Positions 36,016-45,865 of a stretch of DNA of 64,000 nucleotides are shown piece after piece. Each line of letters opens with the position of its first letter. Position 1 is the stretch's first letter. The notes under the pieces are model-generated. The model did not search any database. It was not told the origin of the DNA and was given only the letters and a program-made list of their open reading frames with translations. Position numbers and translations under genes: made by a program. The stretch is from positions 2,756,001 to 2,820,000 of the forward strand of contig NZ_CP053021.1 in assembly GCF_013001025.1 (NCBI RefSeq), given 5' to 3'. The DNA comes from Sphingobium yanoikuyae (GTDB taxonomy: Bacteria > Pseudomonadota > Alphaproteobacteria > Sphingomonadales > Sphingomonadaceae).

Positions 36016-36530
36016 TGCATATCCACGAAGAACAGAGCGAGCGGCACGTCCTGTCGCTGACGGTATCGAACGAGGCGGGCATCCTGGCCCGCATCGCCGG
36101 CCTGTTCACCGCGCGCGGCTATAATATCGACAGCCTGACCGTGGCCGACATTACCGACGATCATGCGATCAGCCGCATCACCATCGTCACCAACGGCCCG
36201 CCCAAGGTGATCGACCAGATCATCGCCCAGCTCGACCGGCTGGTGCCGGTCCACAAGGTCACCGACCTGACCGACGCCGGCCCGTTCGTCGAACGCGAGC
36301 TGGCGCTGGTCAAGGTCGCCGGCACCGGCGAGGACCGGATCGAGGCGCTGCGCCTGGCCGACGTGTTCCGTGCCAAGGTGGTCGACACCACGATCGAGAG
36401 CTTCATCTTCGAGATCACCGGCACGACCGAGAAGATCGACAATTTCGTCGGCCTGATGCGCCAGATCGGCCTGGTCGAGGTCGGTCGCACCGGCGTTGCC
36501 GGCCTGATCCGCGGCAAGGAGCCGGCCTGA
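36015..36530 (+). CDS. ilvN: Acetolactate synthase small (regulatory) subunit
   Basis: 171 residues from ATG 36015 (TGATG overlap with the gene before). The N-terminal ACT domain (LSLTVSNEAGILARIAGLF, ARGYNIDSLTV) binds valine for feedback inhibition; the C-terminal half is the ALS_ss_C domain (ELALVKVAGTGEDRIEAL). Length and architecture are the same as IlvH/IlvN of the long type. Confidence 0.95.
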   Translation: MHIHEEQSERHVLSLTVSNEAGILARIAGLFTARGYNIDSLTVADITDDHAISRITIVTNGPPKVIDQIIAQLDRLVPVHKVTDLTDAGPFVERELALVKVAGTGEDRIEALRLADVFRAKVVDTTIESFIFEITGTTEKIDNFVGLMRQIGLVEVGRTGVAGLIRGKEPA

Positions 36531-36542
36531 TATTCCATTCCG

Positions 36543-36566
36543 CGCCGTCACAGGCGGCGTTTCTTT
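36543..36566 (+). terminator. Weak terminator between ilvN and ilvC
   Basis: CGCCG and CGGCG form a 5-bp stem with a 7-base loop, followed by TTTCTTT. It could be partial and let some transcripts continue to ilvC. Confidence 0.35.
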
Positions 36567-36583
36567 CCACCACTATTGTCTAA

Positions 36584-37639
<1,056 letters not shown>

Positions 37640-37652
37640 GCCCTTTCGCGCA

Positions 37653-37678
37653 CCGGAAACGGAACGATCCGTTTCCGG
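37653..37678 (+). terminator. Terminator hairpin after ilvC
   Basis: A perfect 11-bp stem (CCGGAAACGGA at 37653-37663, TCCGTTTCCGG at 37668-37678) with a 4-base loop. Only two T follow. Confidence 0.65.
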
Positions 37679-37754
37679 TTACGCCTCTGGAACAATCGAG
37701 GGACGTGGCATATTCTGTGCTGCGTCCCTTGGATGCTTTTGGAGAGCGTTTCCC

Positions 37755-38390
37755 ATGCGCAAATATCTCATCTCTGCCGCTGCCCTGATCGCGGTCGCCG
37801 GCGGCACCACCCTTCTCACCTCGGGCGTCATCGCCCAGGCCCCGATGGCCGTCCCCGGCAGCAAGGATGTCGCCAAGGTCACCGGCGGTACTTACAGCGT
37901 CGAACCCAGCCACACCCAGATCGTCTTCGCCTATGACCATATGGGCTTCACCAACAATATGGGCGTCATCACCCAGCCGACCGGCACGCTGACGCTGGAC
38001 AAGGCCAATCTCTCGGCATCGAAGGTGTCGATCACCCTGCCGATCGCCAACCTCACCACCGGCATCCCGGCGCTGAACGAGCATCTCGCCAAGCCCGAAT
38101 TTTTCGACGCAGCCAAGTTCCCGACCGCGACCTTCGTGTCGACCGGCGTGAAGACCGATGGCGCGACCGGCGCGGACATCACCGGCAACCTGACCATCAA
38201 GGGCATCACCAAGCCGGTGACGCTGGACGCCGAATTCTATGGCGCCGGTGCAAACCCGATGAACAAGAAGGAAAATGTCGGCTTCGTCGCGACCGGCACG
38301 ATCAAGCGCAGCGATTTCGGCATGGGCGGCTTCGTTCCCGTCGTCGGCGACAATGTCGAACTGAAGATCATCGTCGCGTTCCAGAAATAA
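37755..38390 (+). CDS. YceI-family periplasmic protein
   Basis: 211 residues. A signal peptide (about 1-28, ending IAQA) precedes the lipocalin-like YceI barrel (GGTYSVEPSHTQIVFAYDHM, and GITKPVTLDAEFYGAG). YceI proteins bind long isoprenoid or amphipathic ligands in a hydrophobic pocket; the ligand here is unknown. It has its own leader with a GGGACG/CGTCCC hairpin (37700-37728) and a terminator after it, so it appears to be a single-gene unit placed between ilvC and leuA. Confidence 0.92.
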   Translation: MRKYLISAAALIAVAGGTTLLTSGVIAQAPMAVPGSKDVAKVTGGTYSVEPSHTQIVFAYDHMGFTNNMGVITQPTGTLTLDKANLSASKVSITLPIANLTTGIPALNEHLAKPEFFDAAKFPTATFVSTGVKTDGATGADITGNLTIKGITKPVTLDAEFYGAGANPMNKKENVGFVATGTIKRSDFGMGGFVPVVGDNVELKIIVAFQK

Positions 38391-38420
38391 GCGCGCGCAC
38401 GACATTTTCTGTCAAAAATG

Positions 38421-38449
38421 CGGGGCCGGCTTGCAAGTCGGCCCCGTTT
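38421..38449 (+). terminator. Terminator after yceI
   Basis: CGGGGCCG (38421-38428) and CGGCCCCG (38439-38446) with a CTTGCAAG inner palindrome, followed by TTT. It separates yceI from the leuA leader. Confidence 0.75.
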
Positions 38450-38470
38450 CGCGTTATGGGCGCATCCATC

Positions 38471-38518
38471 ATGCAGAGCGTCGCGCTTCTTACCCTGCTA
38501 CGACTTACACGCCCTTAG
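38471..38518 (+). CDS. leuL: leuA leader peptide
   Basis: A 15-codon ORF, MQSVALLTLLRLTRP, from ATG 38471 to TAG 38516-38518. Five of its 15 codons are Leu (CTT CTT, then CTG CTA, then CTT). It lies 122 bp upstream of leuA. Leucine shortage would stall the ribosome in the leucine codons and change folding of the following RNA. Confidence 0.8.
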   Translation: MQSVALLTLLRLTRP

Positions 38519-38572
38519 GCGTGGCTTTTGTGCTGCCTTCCGGCTAAGGGCAGCGTCGATCCGCCTAAGGGC
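38511..38572 (+). promoter_or_regulatory. leuA transcription attenuator (competing hairpins)
   Basis: GCCCTTAGGCG (38511-38521), overlapping the leader stop, is the exact reverse complement of CGCCTAAGGGC (38562-38572). An intermediate segment GGCTAAGGGC (38542-38551) can also pair with it and alternatively with CTGCC at 38533-38537. These mutually exclusive pairings after a Leu-rich leader are the layout of a ribosome-mediated attenuator. A U-tract is not obvious, so the output could also be at translation. Confidence 0.7.
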
Positions 38573-38640
38573 ATTCATCACAGTCAAGTCGTACCCCGGA
38601 GCGCGCCATAGCGTCCCGAGCCAGGAAGTAGTTTGATCCC

Positions 38641-40314
38641 ATGATGCTGACCGATCCTTCGCAGAAATACCGCCCCTTCCCCCAGGTGGACCTGCCCAAT
38701 CGCCAATGGCCGTCCAAGGTCATCACCAAGGCGCCCCGCTGGCTGTCGACCGACATGCGCGACGGCAACCAGTCGCTGATCGACCCGATGAATGCGGAAA
38801 AGAAGCGCCGCTTCTTCGACCTGCTGGTCAAGGTCGGCGTCAAGGAGATCGAGGTCGGCTTCCCCGCCGCCGGCGCGACCGAGTTCGACTTCATCTCGGG
38901 CCTGGTCAAGGAAGGCGCCATCCCCGACGATGTCATGCCCCAGGTGCTGACCCAGGCGCGCGAGGATCTGATCGCCACCACCTTCGAAAGCCTGCGTGGC
39001 GCGAAGCAGGCGATCGTCCATGTCTATAACGCGATCTCGCCGGCCTGGCGCAACATCGTGTTCCAGATGGAACGCCCGGAAATCAAGCAGATCGCGATCA
39101 ACGCCGCCAAGCTGCTGCGCGACAATGCGGCGCGGATGCCCGACACCGACTGGCATTTCGAATATAGCCCCGAAACCTTCTCGACCGCCGAGCTGGATTT
39201 CAGCCTGGAATGCTGCGAGGCGGTGATGGACATCCTGCAGCCGACGCCGGAACGGCCGCTGATCCTGAACCTGCCCGCCACCGTCGAGTGCGCGACCCCC
39301 AACATCTATGCCGACCAGATCGAATGGATCTGCCGCAACATCTCGCGCCGCGACAGCGTGGTGATCTCGCTGCACACCCATAATGACCGGGGCACCGGCG
39401 TCGCCGCCGCGGAACTGGGCATCATGGCGGGCGCCGACCGCGTCGAAGGCTGCCTGTTCGGCAATGGCGAACGCACCGGCAATTGCGACCTGGTGACCGT
39501 CGCGCTCAACATGTACACGCAGGGCATCGATCCGGAGCTGGACTTCAGCGACATCGACGAAGTCATCCAGACCGTTGAATATTGCAACCAGCTGCCAGTC
39601 CACCCGCGCCATCCCTATGCCGGCGAACTGGTGTTCACCGCCTTCTCGGGGTCGCATCAGGACGCGATCAAGAAGGGCTTTGCCGCGCAGGAAGCGCGCA
39701 ACGACCTGTTCTGGAACGTCCCCTATCTGCCAATCGACCCCAAGGATCTGGGCCGCGACTATGAAGCCGTGATCCGCGTCAATTCGCAGTCGGGCAAGGG
39801 CGGCGTCGCCTGGGTGCTGCAGCAGGACAAGGGCTATAAGCTGCCCAAGCGGATGCAGGCCGACTTCTCGAAGGTGGTGCAGGCGCTGGCCGACCAGTCG
39901 AGCCGCGAACTCAACGCCGCCGACATCTCGGCCGCGTTCGACGACTATTATCATCAGACCGGCGACCAGGCCTATAGCCTGATCGACTATCATGAGAGCG
40001 GCAGCGCGGGCGACCGCATCTTCACCGGCAAGATCGTCCATGAAGGCGGCGAACGCTCGATCTCGGGTCGCGGCAACGGCCTCATCTCGTCGGTGCTGGC
40101 TGCGCTGCGCGACGAACTGGGCGTGGTGCTGGAGGTTGCCGACTATAATGAGCACGCCATCGGCGCCGGCACCGACGTGAACGCCGCCGCCTATGTCGAA
40201 TGCCGCACCGCCGACGGCCGCACCGTCTTCGGCATCGGCACCGACAGCGACGTCGCGACCGCATCGGTCAAGGCCGTCCTCTCGGCCGCCAATGCGGTGG
40301 CCGTGCGAGGCTGA
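38641..40314 (+). CDS. leuA: 2-isopropylmalate synthase LeuA
   Basis: First committed step of leucine synthesis, condensing acetyl-CoA and 2-oxoisovalerate. 557 residues, the longer class. HMGL-like barrel begins [18 protein letters not shown]; the metal-binding His pair is in [10 protein letters not shown]; the C-terminal LeuA allosteric domain ([24 protein letters not shown]) binds leucine. The gene starts with ATG ATG; AGGAAG is upstream. Regulated by the leader described above. Confidence 0.96.
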   Translation: MMLTDPSQKYRPFPQVDLPNRQWPSKVITKAPRWLSTDMRDGNQSLIDPMNAEKKRRFFDLLVKVGVKEIEVGFPAAGATEFDFISGLVKEGAIPDDVMPQVLTQAREDLIATTFESLRGAKQAIVHVYNAISPAWRNIVFQMERPEIKQIAINAAKLLRDNAARMPDTDWHFEYSPETFSTAELDFSLECCEAVMDILQPTPERPLILNLPATVECATPNIYADQIEWICRNISRRDSVVISLHTHNDRGTGVAAAELGIMAGADRVEGCLFGNGERTGNCDLVTVALNMYTQGIDPELDFSDIDEVIQTVEYCNQLPVHPRHPYAGELVFTAFSGSHQDAIKKGFAAQEARNDLFWNVPYLPIDPKDLGRDYEAVIRVNSQSGKGGVAWVLQQDKGYKLPKRMQADFSKVVQALADQSSRELNAADISAAFDDYYHQTGDQAYSLIDYHESGSAGDRIFTGKIVHEGGERSISGRGNGLISSVLAALRDELGVVLEVADYNEHAIGAGTDVNAAAYVECRTADGRTVFGIGTDSDVATASVKAVLSAANAVAVRG

Positions 40315-40324
40315 TATCCATCCG

Positions 40325-40415
40325 TTCGCCCTGAGCGAAGTCGAAGGGCACGGCCGACCATCGGGAGGCCACTTCGCTTCGCTCAGTGTCGGGCTTCGAC
40401 TTCGCTCAGCCCAAA
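40325..40415. repeat. Dispersed palindromic repeat after leuA
   Basis: CTGAGCGAAGTCGAAG (40331-40346) and CTTCGACTTCGCTCAG (40394-40409) are a perfect 16-bp inverted repeat; a degenerate CACTTCGCTTCGCTCAGTG copy lies between (40370-40388). The unit TTCGCCCTGAGCGAAGTCGA is a common interspersed repeat of GC-rich proteobacteria. It may also end the leuA and M20 peptidase transcripts. Confidence 0.65.
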
Positions 40416-40432
40416 CGAATTAAGGATAAACC

Positions 40433-41800
40433 TTACTTCGCCAGCGCCCGGACCACGCTGTCCCACTGGGCCAGCGAGGCGGCGATGCCCGCCACCGGCA
40501 CCCGTTCATTGAGGCCATGGGCAAAGCCGTCCTCGGCCTTCATGAACAGGCTGGATACGCCATAGCTGGGCACGCCCAGCGCGCGGAAATAGAGGCTGTC
40601 GGTCGCGCCGGCCGACATCCCCGGCATCACCGTGATCGCGGGCGAGCGCGCCTTGATCGCGGCCGCCACCGCCTTCACCACATCGTCGCGCAACGGCGAG
40701 GCATCGCTGCCGGTCGGGTCATTGAGCGTGGTGAAGGTCGCGCTTTGATCATCCACCACCTTGACCAGTTGCGCCTTCACATCGTCGATCTTCACGCCGG
40801 GGAAGATGCGGCAATTGACGCTGACCTTGGCACTTTGCGGCAGGGCGTTGAGCGCATGGCCGCCCGACAGCATGGTCGCGACGCAGGTGGTGCGCACCTG
40901 TCCCACAAATTCCGGCCGGCTCGACAATAGTTCCGCAGAGGCCGGATCCTGGGTCGCGGCATAGAGACGCATCGCCTCTCCCACATCGCCGCCGATCCGC
41001 TGCGCCGACAGGCTGAGCGACGCCTTGGTCAGTTCGTTGATCATCGGCGGGAACTGATAGGCCGCGATCCGGTCGATCGCCTTGGCCAGCCGATAGATCG
41101 GGTTGCCCGGCGTCGGTGCGCTCGAATGGCCGCCCGGATCGGTGAAGCCGATCTCGAAATCGGCATAGGTCTTCTCGCCCGCCTGCAACTGGTAGAGGAC
41201 CGGCTTGCCACTCTCGTCGAGCAGGCCGCCGCCGCCATCGCCGTTCAGCAGCAGCTCGGCATCCTTATACTTGGCCGCCAGCGCCTTGGTGGTGACCATG
41301 TTGGTCTCCTCGTCGCCCGACAGCAGCAGGGTCACGGTGCGGCGCGGGGTCCAGCCTTCCTTCTTGAGCTGCGCCAGCGTCGCGACCATCATCGCCACGT
41401 CATATTTATTATCTTCCGAGCCGCGCCCGAAAATATACCCATCTTCCTCGACCGGAACGAAGGGATCGCGTGTCCAGTCGGCCCGGTTGGCGGCCACCAC
41501 GTCCATATGACCGATCATCAGCATCGGCTTCAGGCTGGGATCGCGCCCCTTGATCGTCGCCGCCAGGGTCGCGGTCTCGCCCATCGGGGTGATGACGATA
41601 TCGCCATCGGCAAAGCCCGCCTGCTTCAGCACCGACGCATAATAGGCGGCCAGCGCGGGCACCTGTCCCGCGCCCTCGACCGTCTTGAACGCGACCGACT
41701 TCTTCAGAATTTCCTTGGCCACACCGGCATCCGCTGCCGCCTGCGCCCCGACTGGCATTGCCAGCATCGCCCCTGCCAGCAATATCCCCCGCAATTGCAT
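40433..41800 (-). CDS. M20/M25/M40 family metallopeptidase, secreted
   Basis: 455 residues from ATG 41800, the start that gives a signal peptide (MQLRGILLAGAMLAMPVGAQA). Zinc ligands follow the family order: His in MLMIGHMDVVAANRADW, Asp in FGRGSEDNKYD, and the general-base Glu in SGDEETN. The dimerisation domain has GGHSSAPTPGNPIYRLA. A periplasmic di- or carboxypeptidase is the likely activity; the substrate is not known. It diverges from the symporter gene. Confidence 0.9.
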   Translation of the reverse strand: MQLRGILLAGAMLAMPVGAQAAADAGVAKEILKKSVAFKTVEGAGQVPALAAYYASVLKQAGFADGDIVITPMGETATLAATIKGRDPSLKPMLMIGHMDVVAANRADWTRDPFVPVEEDGYIFGRGSEDNKYDVAMMVATLAQLKKEGWTPRRTVTLLLSGDEETNMVTTKALAAKYKDAELLLNGDGGGGLLDESGKPVLYQLQAGEKTYADFEIGFTDPGGHSSAPTPGNPIYRLAKAIDRIAAYQFPPMINELTKASLSLSAQRIGGDVGEAMRLYAATQDPASAELLSSRPEFVGQVRTTCVATMLSGGHALNALPQSAKVSVNCRIFPGVKIDDVKAQLVKVVDDQSATFTTLNDPTGSDASPLRDDVVKAVAAAIKARSPAITVMPGMSAGATDSLYFRALGVPSYGVSSLFMKAEDGFAHGLNERVPVAGIAASLAQWDSVVRALAK

Positions 41801-41994
41801 ATATTTATACTCCCTGATGGACCCGAGCGGCGATTGTGGCATAGCGGATCGCGCCGTTCCATGCGTTTGATCGAACGGCGCGCGGAAAGAGGGCCACCTT
41901 ATCCGCACTGAACCCCTTGAAAGAATTGCTTGCGCGCAATCGGACAGATGCCATCCGATATAGCGCGCCGGTCGTCCAAAGGAAAAATGCCATC

Positions 41995-43296
41995 ATGGCC
42001 CTCAATTATCGCAGCTTCGGCTTCCAGGTTCTGCTCGGCATGGTCGTGGGCCTCGCCCTCGGTCTCGTCGCGCGCCAGATCGGCGCAGGCCCCGATGGCG
42101 ACCTCAACTGGCTCGCGACCACGCTCAAGACTGTCGGATCAATCTTCGTCTCGCTCTTGAAGGCGATCGTGCCGCCTCTGGTCTTCGCCGCGATCGTTGC
42201 GTCGATCGCCAATCTGCGCGCACTCGACAATGCCGCCCGTCTCGCCGGCCAGACCCTGCTCTGGTTCGCGATCACCGCGCTGATCGCTGTCAGCATCGGC
42301 CTCGCCATCGGCCTGATCGTCCAGCCGGGCGCGGGCCTGCACGGCACCGCGCTCGCCATGGGCAAGGCGGATAGCGTGGGCGGCTGGCTCGATTTCCTGA
42401 AAGGTCTGGTCCCCGGCAACAGCCTGGCCCTGTCGGGCAGCACCAAGATCACCGACGGCAGCGCCAGCACCAGCATCTCGTTCAACATCCTGCAATTGCT
42501 GGTCATCTCGATCGCGGTCGGCCTTGCCACGCTCAAGGTCGGCGACAAGGCGGAGCCCTTTCTCTCCTTCGTCCGCTCGCTGCTCGCCGTCGTCCGTGCG
42601 ATCCTGGGCTGGGTCATCCGCCTGACGCCGATCGGCTCGGCCGCGCTGATCGGCACCGCGATCGCCACCTATGGCTGGAGCGCGCTGGCGCAGCTCGGCA
42701 CCTTCACCGCCGCCATCTATCTGGGCCTCGGCCTCGTCCTGCTGGTGGTCTATCCGCTGCTGCTGATCGCCAATGGCCTCAAGCCCGGCCCCTTCTTCGC
42801 CAAGGCCTGGCCGGCGATCCAGCTCGCCTTCGTTTCGCGCTCGTCGGTCGGCACGCTGCCAGTGACCGAGACCGTGACCGAGCGGCTGGGCGTCGACAAG
42901 GGCTATGCCGCCTTCGCGATCCCGCTTGCCTCGACCACCAAGATGGACGGCTGCGCCTCCATCTATCCCGCGCTGGCGGCGATCTTCGTCGCGGGCTTCT
43001 ATGGCATCCCGCTGCACTTCATCGACTATGTGCTGATCGTCTTCGTCTCGGTCATCGGCTCGGCCGCGACCGCCGGCCTGACCGGCGCGATCGTGATGCT
43101 GACCCTCACCCTCTCGACGCTCGGCCTGCCGCTGGAAGGCGCCGGCCTGCTGCTGGCGATCGACCCGATCCTCGACATGGGCCGCACCGCCGTCAACGTC
43201 GCGGGTCAGGTGCTGGTCGGCGTGATCGTCGCCAAGCGCGAGGGCATTCTCGACGAGAGCGCCTATTATGGCGAAGGCGAACTGGTCGCCGCCTGA
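41995..43296 (+). CDS. Dicarboxylate/amino acid:cation (Na+ or H+) symporter, DAACS family
   Basis: 433 residues from ATG 41995; 5'-extended forms have no ribosome site. Eight membrane helices and two re-entrant hairpins are expected. The first hairpin has a Ser-rich segment (SRSSVGTLPVTETV), and the cation motif is TTKMDGCASIYPALAAIFVAG where the family usually has NMDGT, so Asn is replaced by Lys here. Imports C4-dicarboxylates, glutamate or similar. Convergent with the ThuA gene. Confidence 0.9.
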   Translation: MALNYRSFGFQVLLGMVVGLALGLVARQIGAGPDGDLNWLATTLKTVGSIFVSLLKAIVPPLVFAAIVASIANLRALDNAARLAGQTLLWFAITALIAVSIGLAIGLIVQPGAGLHGTALAMGKADSVGGWLDFLKGLVPGNSLALSGSTKITDGSASTSISFNILQLLVISIAVGLATLKVGDKAEPFLSFVRSLLAVVRAILGWVIRLTPIGSAALIGTAIATYGWSALAQLGTFTAAIYLGLGLVLLVVYPLLLIANGLKPGPFFAKAWPAIQLAFVSRSSVGTLPVTETVTERLGVDKGYAAFAIPLASTTKMDGCASIYPALAAIFVAGFYGIPLHFIDYVLIVFVSVIGSAATAGLTGAIVMLTLTLSTLGLPLEGAGLLLAIDPILDMGRTAVNVAGQVLVGVIVAKREGILDESAYYGEGELVAA

Positions 43297-43306
43297 TCGA
43301 AAACCG

Positions 43307-43331
43307 GGCGGCGCGGGCGTTCCGCGCCGCC
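43307..43331. terminator. Strong GC hairpin between convergent genes
   Basis: GGCGGCGCGG (43307-43316) and CCGCGCCGCC (43322-43331), a perfect 10-bp stem with a 5-base loop, one base from the ThuA stop. No U-tract. Confidence 0.6.
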
Positions 43332-43332
43332 G

Positions 43333-44100
43333 TCAGGGCAACTGGCCGCGCCCGGTCGCCGTCCAGTAGATGCCGCCCATCAGATGGTCGAGATAGCGCG
43401 GATCGCGATACATCTCGCCATTATGGCCCAGCGTGGTGACGAACACCCGCCCGTTCTCATAAGCATGATACCAGGCGACGGGATGCTCCCGCCCCATCGG
43501 TTTCGCCACCTGTCCCGGCCAGATTTTGGTCGGGTCGTAGCTGCTTTCCTCGACATTCAGCACCGGATGGATCGTCACCTTATAGGGGTTGGCGGTGACA
43601 TAATATTCGTCGGTCCAGATCCAGCGATCGGGCAGGCCATAGGTGGCGGGAAAGCCCTTCTCGGTCGGCGTCACCACCGCCGTCTGCACCATCGGATGGA
43701 TGACGAAGCTGCGCCCGACCATCTTCTCGTACCAGGCCCATTCGCCCGGCGGCGTGATCAGCGCGCGATGCACGACGATGGCATTGCCGCCCGCACGCAT
43801 ATAGGCCTCGAACCTGGCGCGCTGGGGCGGGTTCAGTTCCTCGCCCGGCGTATTGAGGAACATCACCGCCGCATATTGGCTGAGATCGCCGTCGAAGACG
43901 GACGTGTTGTTGGCCCAGGTGAAGCTGAAATCATGCAGCTTGCCCAGATGCTCCAGGCTGTCGCGCGCGATCGGTATATATTCATAATGATATTTGTTCG
44001 GGATGGCGAGGACCAGCAGCTTATACTGGTCCTCCGCCTCCACCGCTGCGGGCACCGACAGCCCCAGCAGGGCGATGAGCGCCCCGGCCTTGTTTCTCAT
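43333..44100 (-). CDS. ThuA-domain secreted protein
   Basis: 255 residues. A signal peptide (about 1-22, ending VEA) precedes a ThuA/glutamine-amidotransferase-like fold: LLVLAIPNKYHYEYIPIARDSLEHLG and YAAVMFLNTPGEELNPPQRARFEAYMRAGGN, then the HNGEMYRDPRYLDHLMGGIYW end. GGAGAC is before the ATG. ThuA proteins are linked to sugar, especially trehalose, use in rhizobia, but the enzymatic role is unclear. No sugar genes are nearby. Confidence 0.85.
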   Translation of the reverse strand: MRNKAGALIALLGLSVPAAVEAEDQYKLLVLAIPNKYHYEYIPIARDSLEHLGKLHDFSFTWANNTSVFDGDLSQYAAVMFLNTPGEELNPPQRARFEAYMRAGGNAIVVHRALITPPGEWAWYEKMVGRSFVIHPMVQTAVVTPTEKGFPATYGLPDRWIWTDEYYVTANPYKVTIHPVLNVEESSYDPTKIWPGQVAKPMGREHPVAWYHAYENGRVFVTTLGHNGEMYRDPRYLDHLMGGIYWTATGRGQLP

Positions 44101-44172
44101 CCGCCTGTCTCCTTCGCTCGCCTATCGCTAGGACAGGCGGCGACGGAAAGATAGCGCTCCCATGGTCGTAGT

Positions 44173-44559
44173 TCAGCCCGGCAGCAGGCCAATCGCGTCC
44201 ACCTCGACCAGGCAGTCATGATGAAGTTCGGGCGCCGGCACCACCGTACGCGCCGGCCGGGCATCCCCCATCATCTGCGCATAGATGGCGTTGAAACGCG
44301 GCCAGTTCTCAACGCCCACGATATAGGCGGTGACGCGCGCGATCCGCTCCGGCCCGCATCCTGCCTCTGCCAGGATCGCCAGCATGTTGCCGATCGCCAG
44401 CCGCGCCTGATCCTCGAACGACAGGTCGCTGCGCGGCCCCTCCCCTGCCACCACCGGCAATTGCCCCGACACGAAGACGAAGCCATTCGCGATCGTCGCC
44501 TGCGCATAATGGCCGGCGGGCGCCGGCGCCTTGTCGGTCTCGATCCGCTGCACGTCCAT
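44173..44559 (-). CDS. RidA-family enamine/imine deaminase
   Basis: 128 residues from ATG 44559, which overlaps the stop of the preceding gene as TGATG and has GGAGG 6 bases before it; the ATG at 44565 is directly abutted by that GGAGG and is less likely. The active Arg is in ARPARTVVPAPEL (Arg104), with the terminal VEVDAIGLLPG. RidA hydrolyses 2-aminoacrylate and related enamines. Coupling to the D-amino-acid dehydratase-like gene fits removal of the enamine that enzyme would release. Confidence 0.92.
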   Translation of the reverse strand: MDVQRIETDKAPAPAGHYAQATIANGFVFVSGQLPVVAGEGPRSDLSFEDQARLAIGNMLAILAEAGCGPERIARVTAYIVGVENWPRFNAIYAQMMGDARPARTVVPAPELHHDCLVEVDAIGLLPG

Positions 44560-45716
44560 CACCATCCTCCAAATCGCGGCCAGACCGCTTCCACCGCATC
44601 GCTGCCACCCCGCACCACATGATAGCGATCATGCTGCGCCCCGGTGGCACAGGCATGGTTGGGCAATATCCGCACCCGATCGCCCACCGCCAGGTCCGGC
44701 AGCGCGCCCGATCCGCCGGGCCGCAGCGCGATGATGCCATGCTCCTGATTGGCATCGACCAGGATCAGATCGCCATAGGGCCGCCCGTCCGGGTCGCAGA
44801 CCAGGCCATAGCCCTGATCGACATCCTGTTTCGCCGTGCCGCGATCGCGCGACATCGCCATCCAGCCGGCATCGACCAAGATCCAGCCCTTGTCCCGCTG
44901 GTGCCCGATCACCGTCGCCAGCACCGACAGGGCGATGTCGTCAACCGAACAGATACCGATCCCGGCCATCACCAGATCGAAGAAGACGAAAACGCCGGCG
45001 CGCACCTCGGTCACGCCGCTCAGGTCCGTGGCATGATGCGCGGTGGGGGTCGATCCGACGCTGATCACCGGGCAATCATGCCCCGCCTCTTTCAAGGTCC
45101 GCGCCGCCGCCACCACGGCATCCCTCTCGGCATCGGCGCAGGCGCGCAGTTCCGCCGCGCCGCGCGCGCCATAGCTGCCGCCGGCATGGGTCATCACGCC
45201 GCGCAATGCCCCGCCCTGCGCCAGCGCCGCGCCGATCGCCCGCAGCCGCGCCGCATCGCCGGGCTTCACGCCCGACCGATGCCCGTCGCAATCAATCTCG
45301 ATCAGGGCCGGAATGGCCGTGCCCGCCGCGCGCGATGCGGCCGCGACCGCCTCCGCCTGCTCGACCGAATCCAGCACGATCGCCAGATCCACGCCCTGCG
45401 CCCGAAGCGCCAGTATCTCGGGCAACTTGGCCGGGCTGATGCCGACCGCATAGAGAATGTCGCGCACCCCGGCCGCCGCAAAGCGGCGCGCCTCCTGCAG
45501 GGTCGATACCGTCGCCGGCCCCTGCGCCGTCGGCATCAGCCGTTGCGCAACCTCGACCGACTTGGCGGTCTTGAGATGCGGCCGCATCCCCACGCCCAGC
45601 CCGTCCAGATGCGCGCGCAGCCGCGTAATGTTGCGATCCATCCGGTCGGCATCCAGCACAAGGCAGGGTGTTGGCAAGGTATCGAGCGAGGCGGGATCGT
45701 CGGAAAGGGCTGACAT
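44559..45716 (-). CDS. D-serine dehydratase/D-threonine aldolase-like (DSD1 family) PLP enzyme
   Basis: 385 residues from ATG 45716 with GGAGC upstream. Fold type III alanine-racemase-like N-terminal barrel: TPCLVLDADRMDRNI then RPHLKTAKS with the PLP Lys49. The C-terminal metal site motif PNHACATGAQHDRYHVV carries the His and Cys ligands of DSD1/D-threonine aldolase proteins. It acts on D-serine, D-threonine or 3-hydroxy-D-aspartate; which is not decidable here. It forms a two-gene operon with ridA and diverges from the GbsR-like regulator. Confidence 0.88.
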   Translation of the reverse strand: MSALSDDPASLDTLPTPCLVLDADRMDRNITRLRAHLDGLGVGMRPHLKTAKSVEVAQRLMPTAQGPATVSTLQEARRFAAAGVRDILYAVGISPAKLPEILALRAQGVDLAIVLDSVEQAEAVAAASRAAGTAIPALIEIDCDGHRSGVKPGDAARLRAIGAALAQGGALRGVMTHAGGSYGARGAAELRACADAERDAVVAAARTLKEAGHDCPVISVGSTPTAHHATDLSGVTEVRAGVFVFFDLVMAGIGICSVDDIALSVLATVIGHQRDKGWILVDAGWMAMSRDRGTAKQDVDQGYGLVCDPDGRPYGDLILVDANQEHGIIALRPGGSGALPDLAVGDRVRILPNHACATGAQHDRYHVVRGGSDAVEAVWPRFGGW

Positions 45717-45837
45717 AAGAAGCTCCGTTGCTGATCCGCAGATTGCCGAGATGCGGCGGCTTTTCAACGGGCTCGACGGATTTCGGCGATTTTTCCTCCG
45801 CCGTCACCGCCCCCTTGCCCGACTCACCTCATTCCGT

Positions 45838-45859
45838 TATTTCTGTTTTTACAGAAAGG
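45838..45859 (+). promoter_or_regulatory. Probable operator of the GbsR/MarR regulator (site 1)
   Basis: Dyad TTTCTGT (45840-45846) and ACAGAAA (45851-45857), nested in CATTCC (45830-45835) and GGAATG (45858-45863). The 22-bp span shares 18 bases with 46454-46475. It covers the ribosome site of the regulator, suggesting autoregulation. Confidence 0.6.
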
Positions 45860-45865
45860 AATGTC

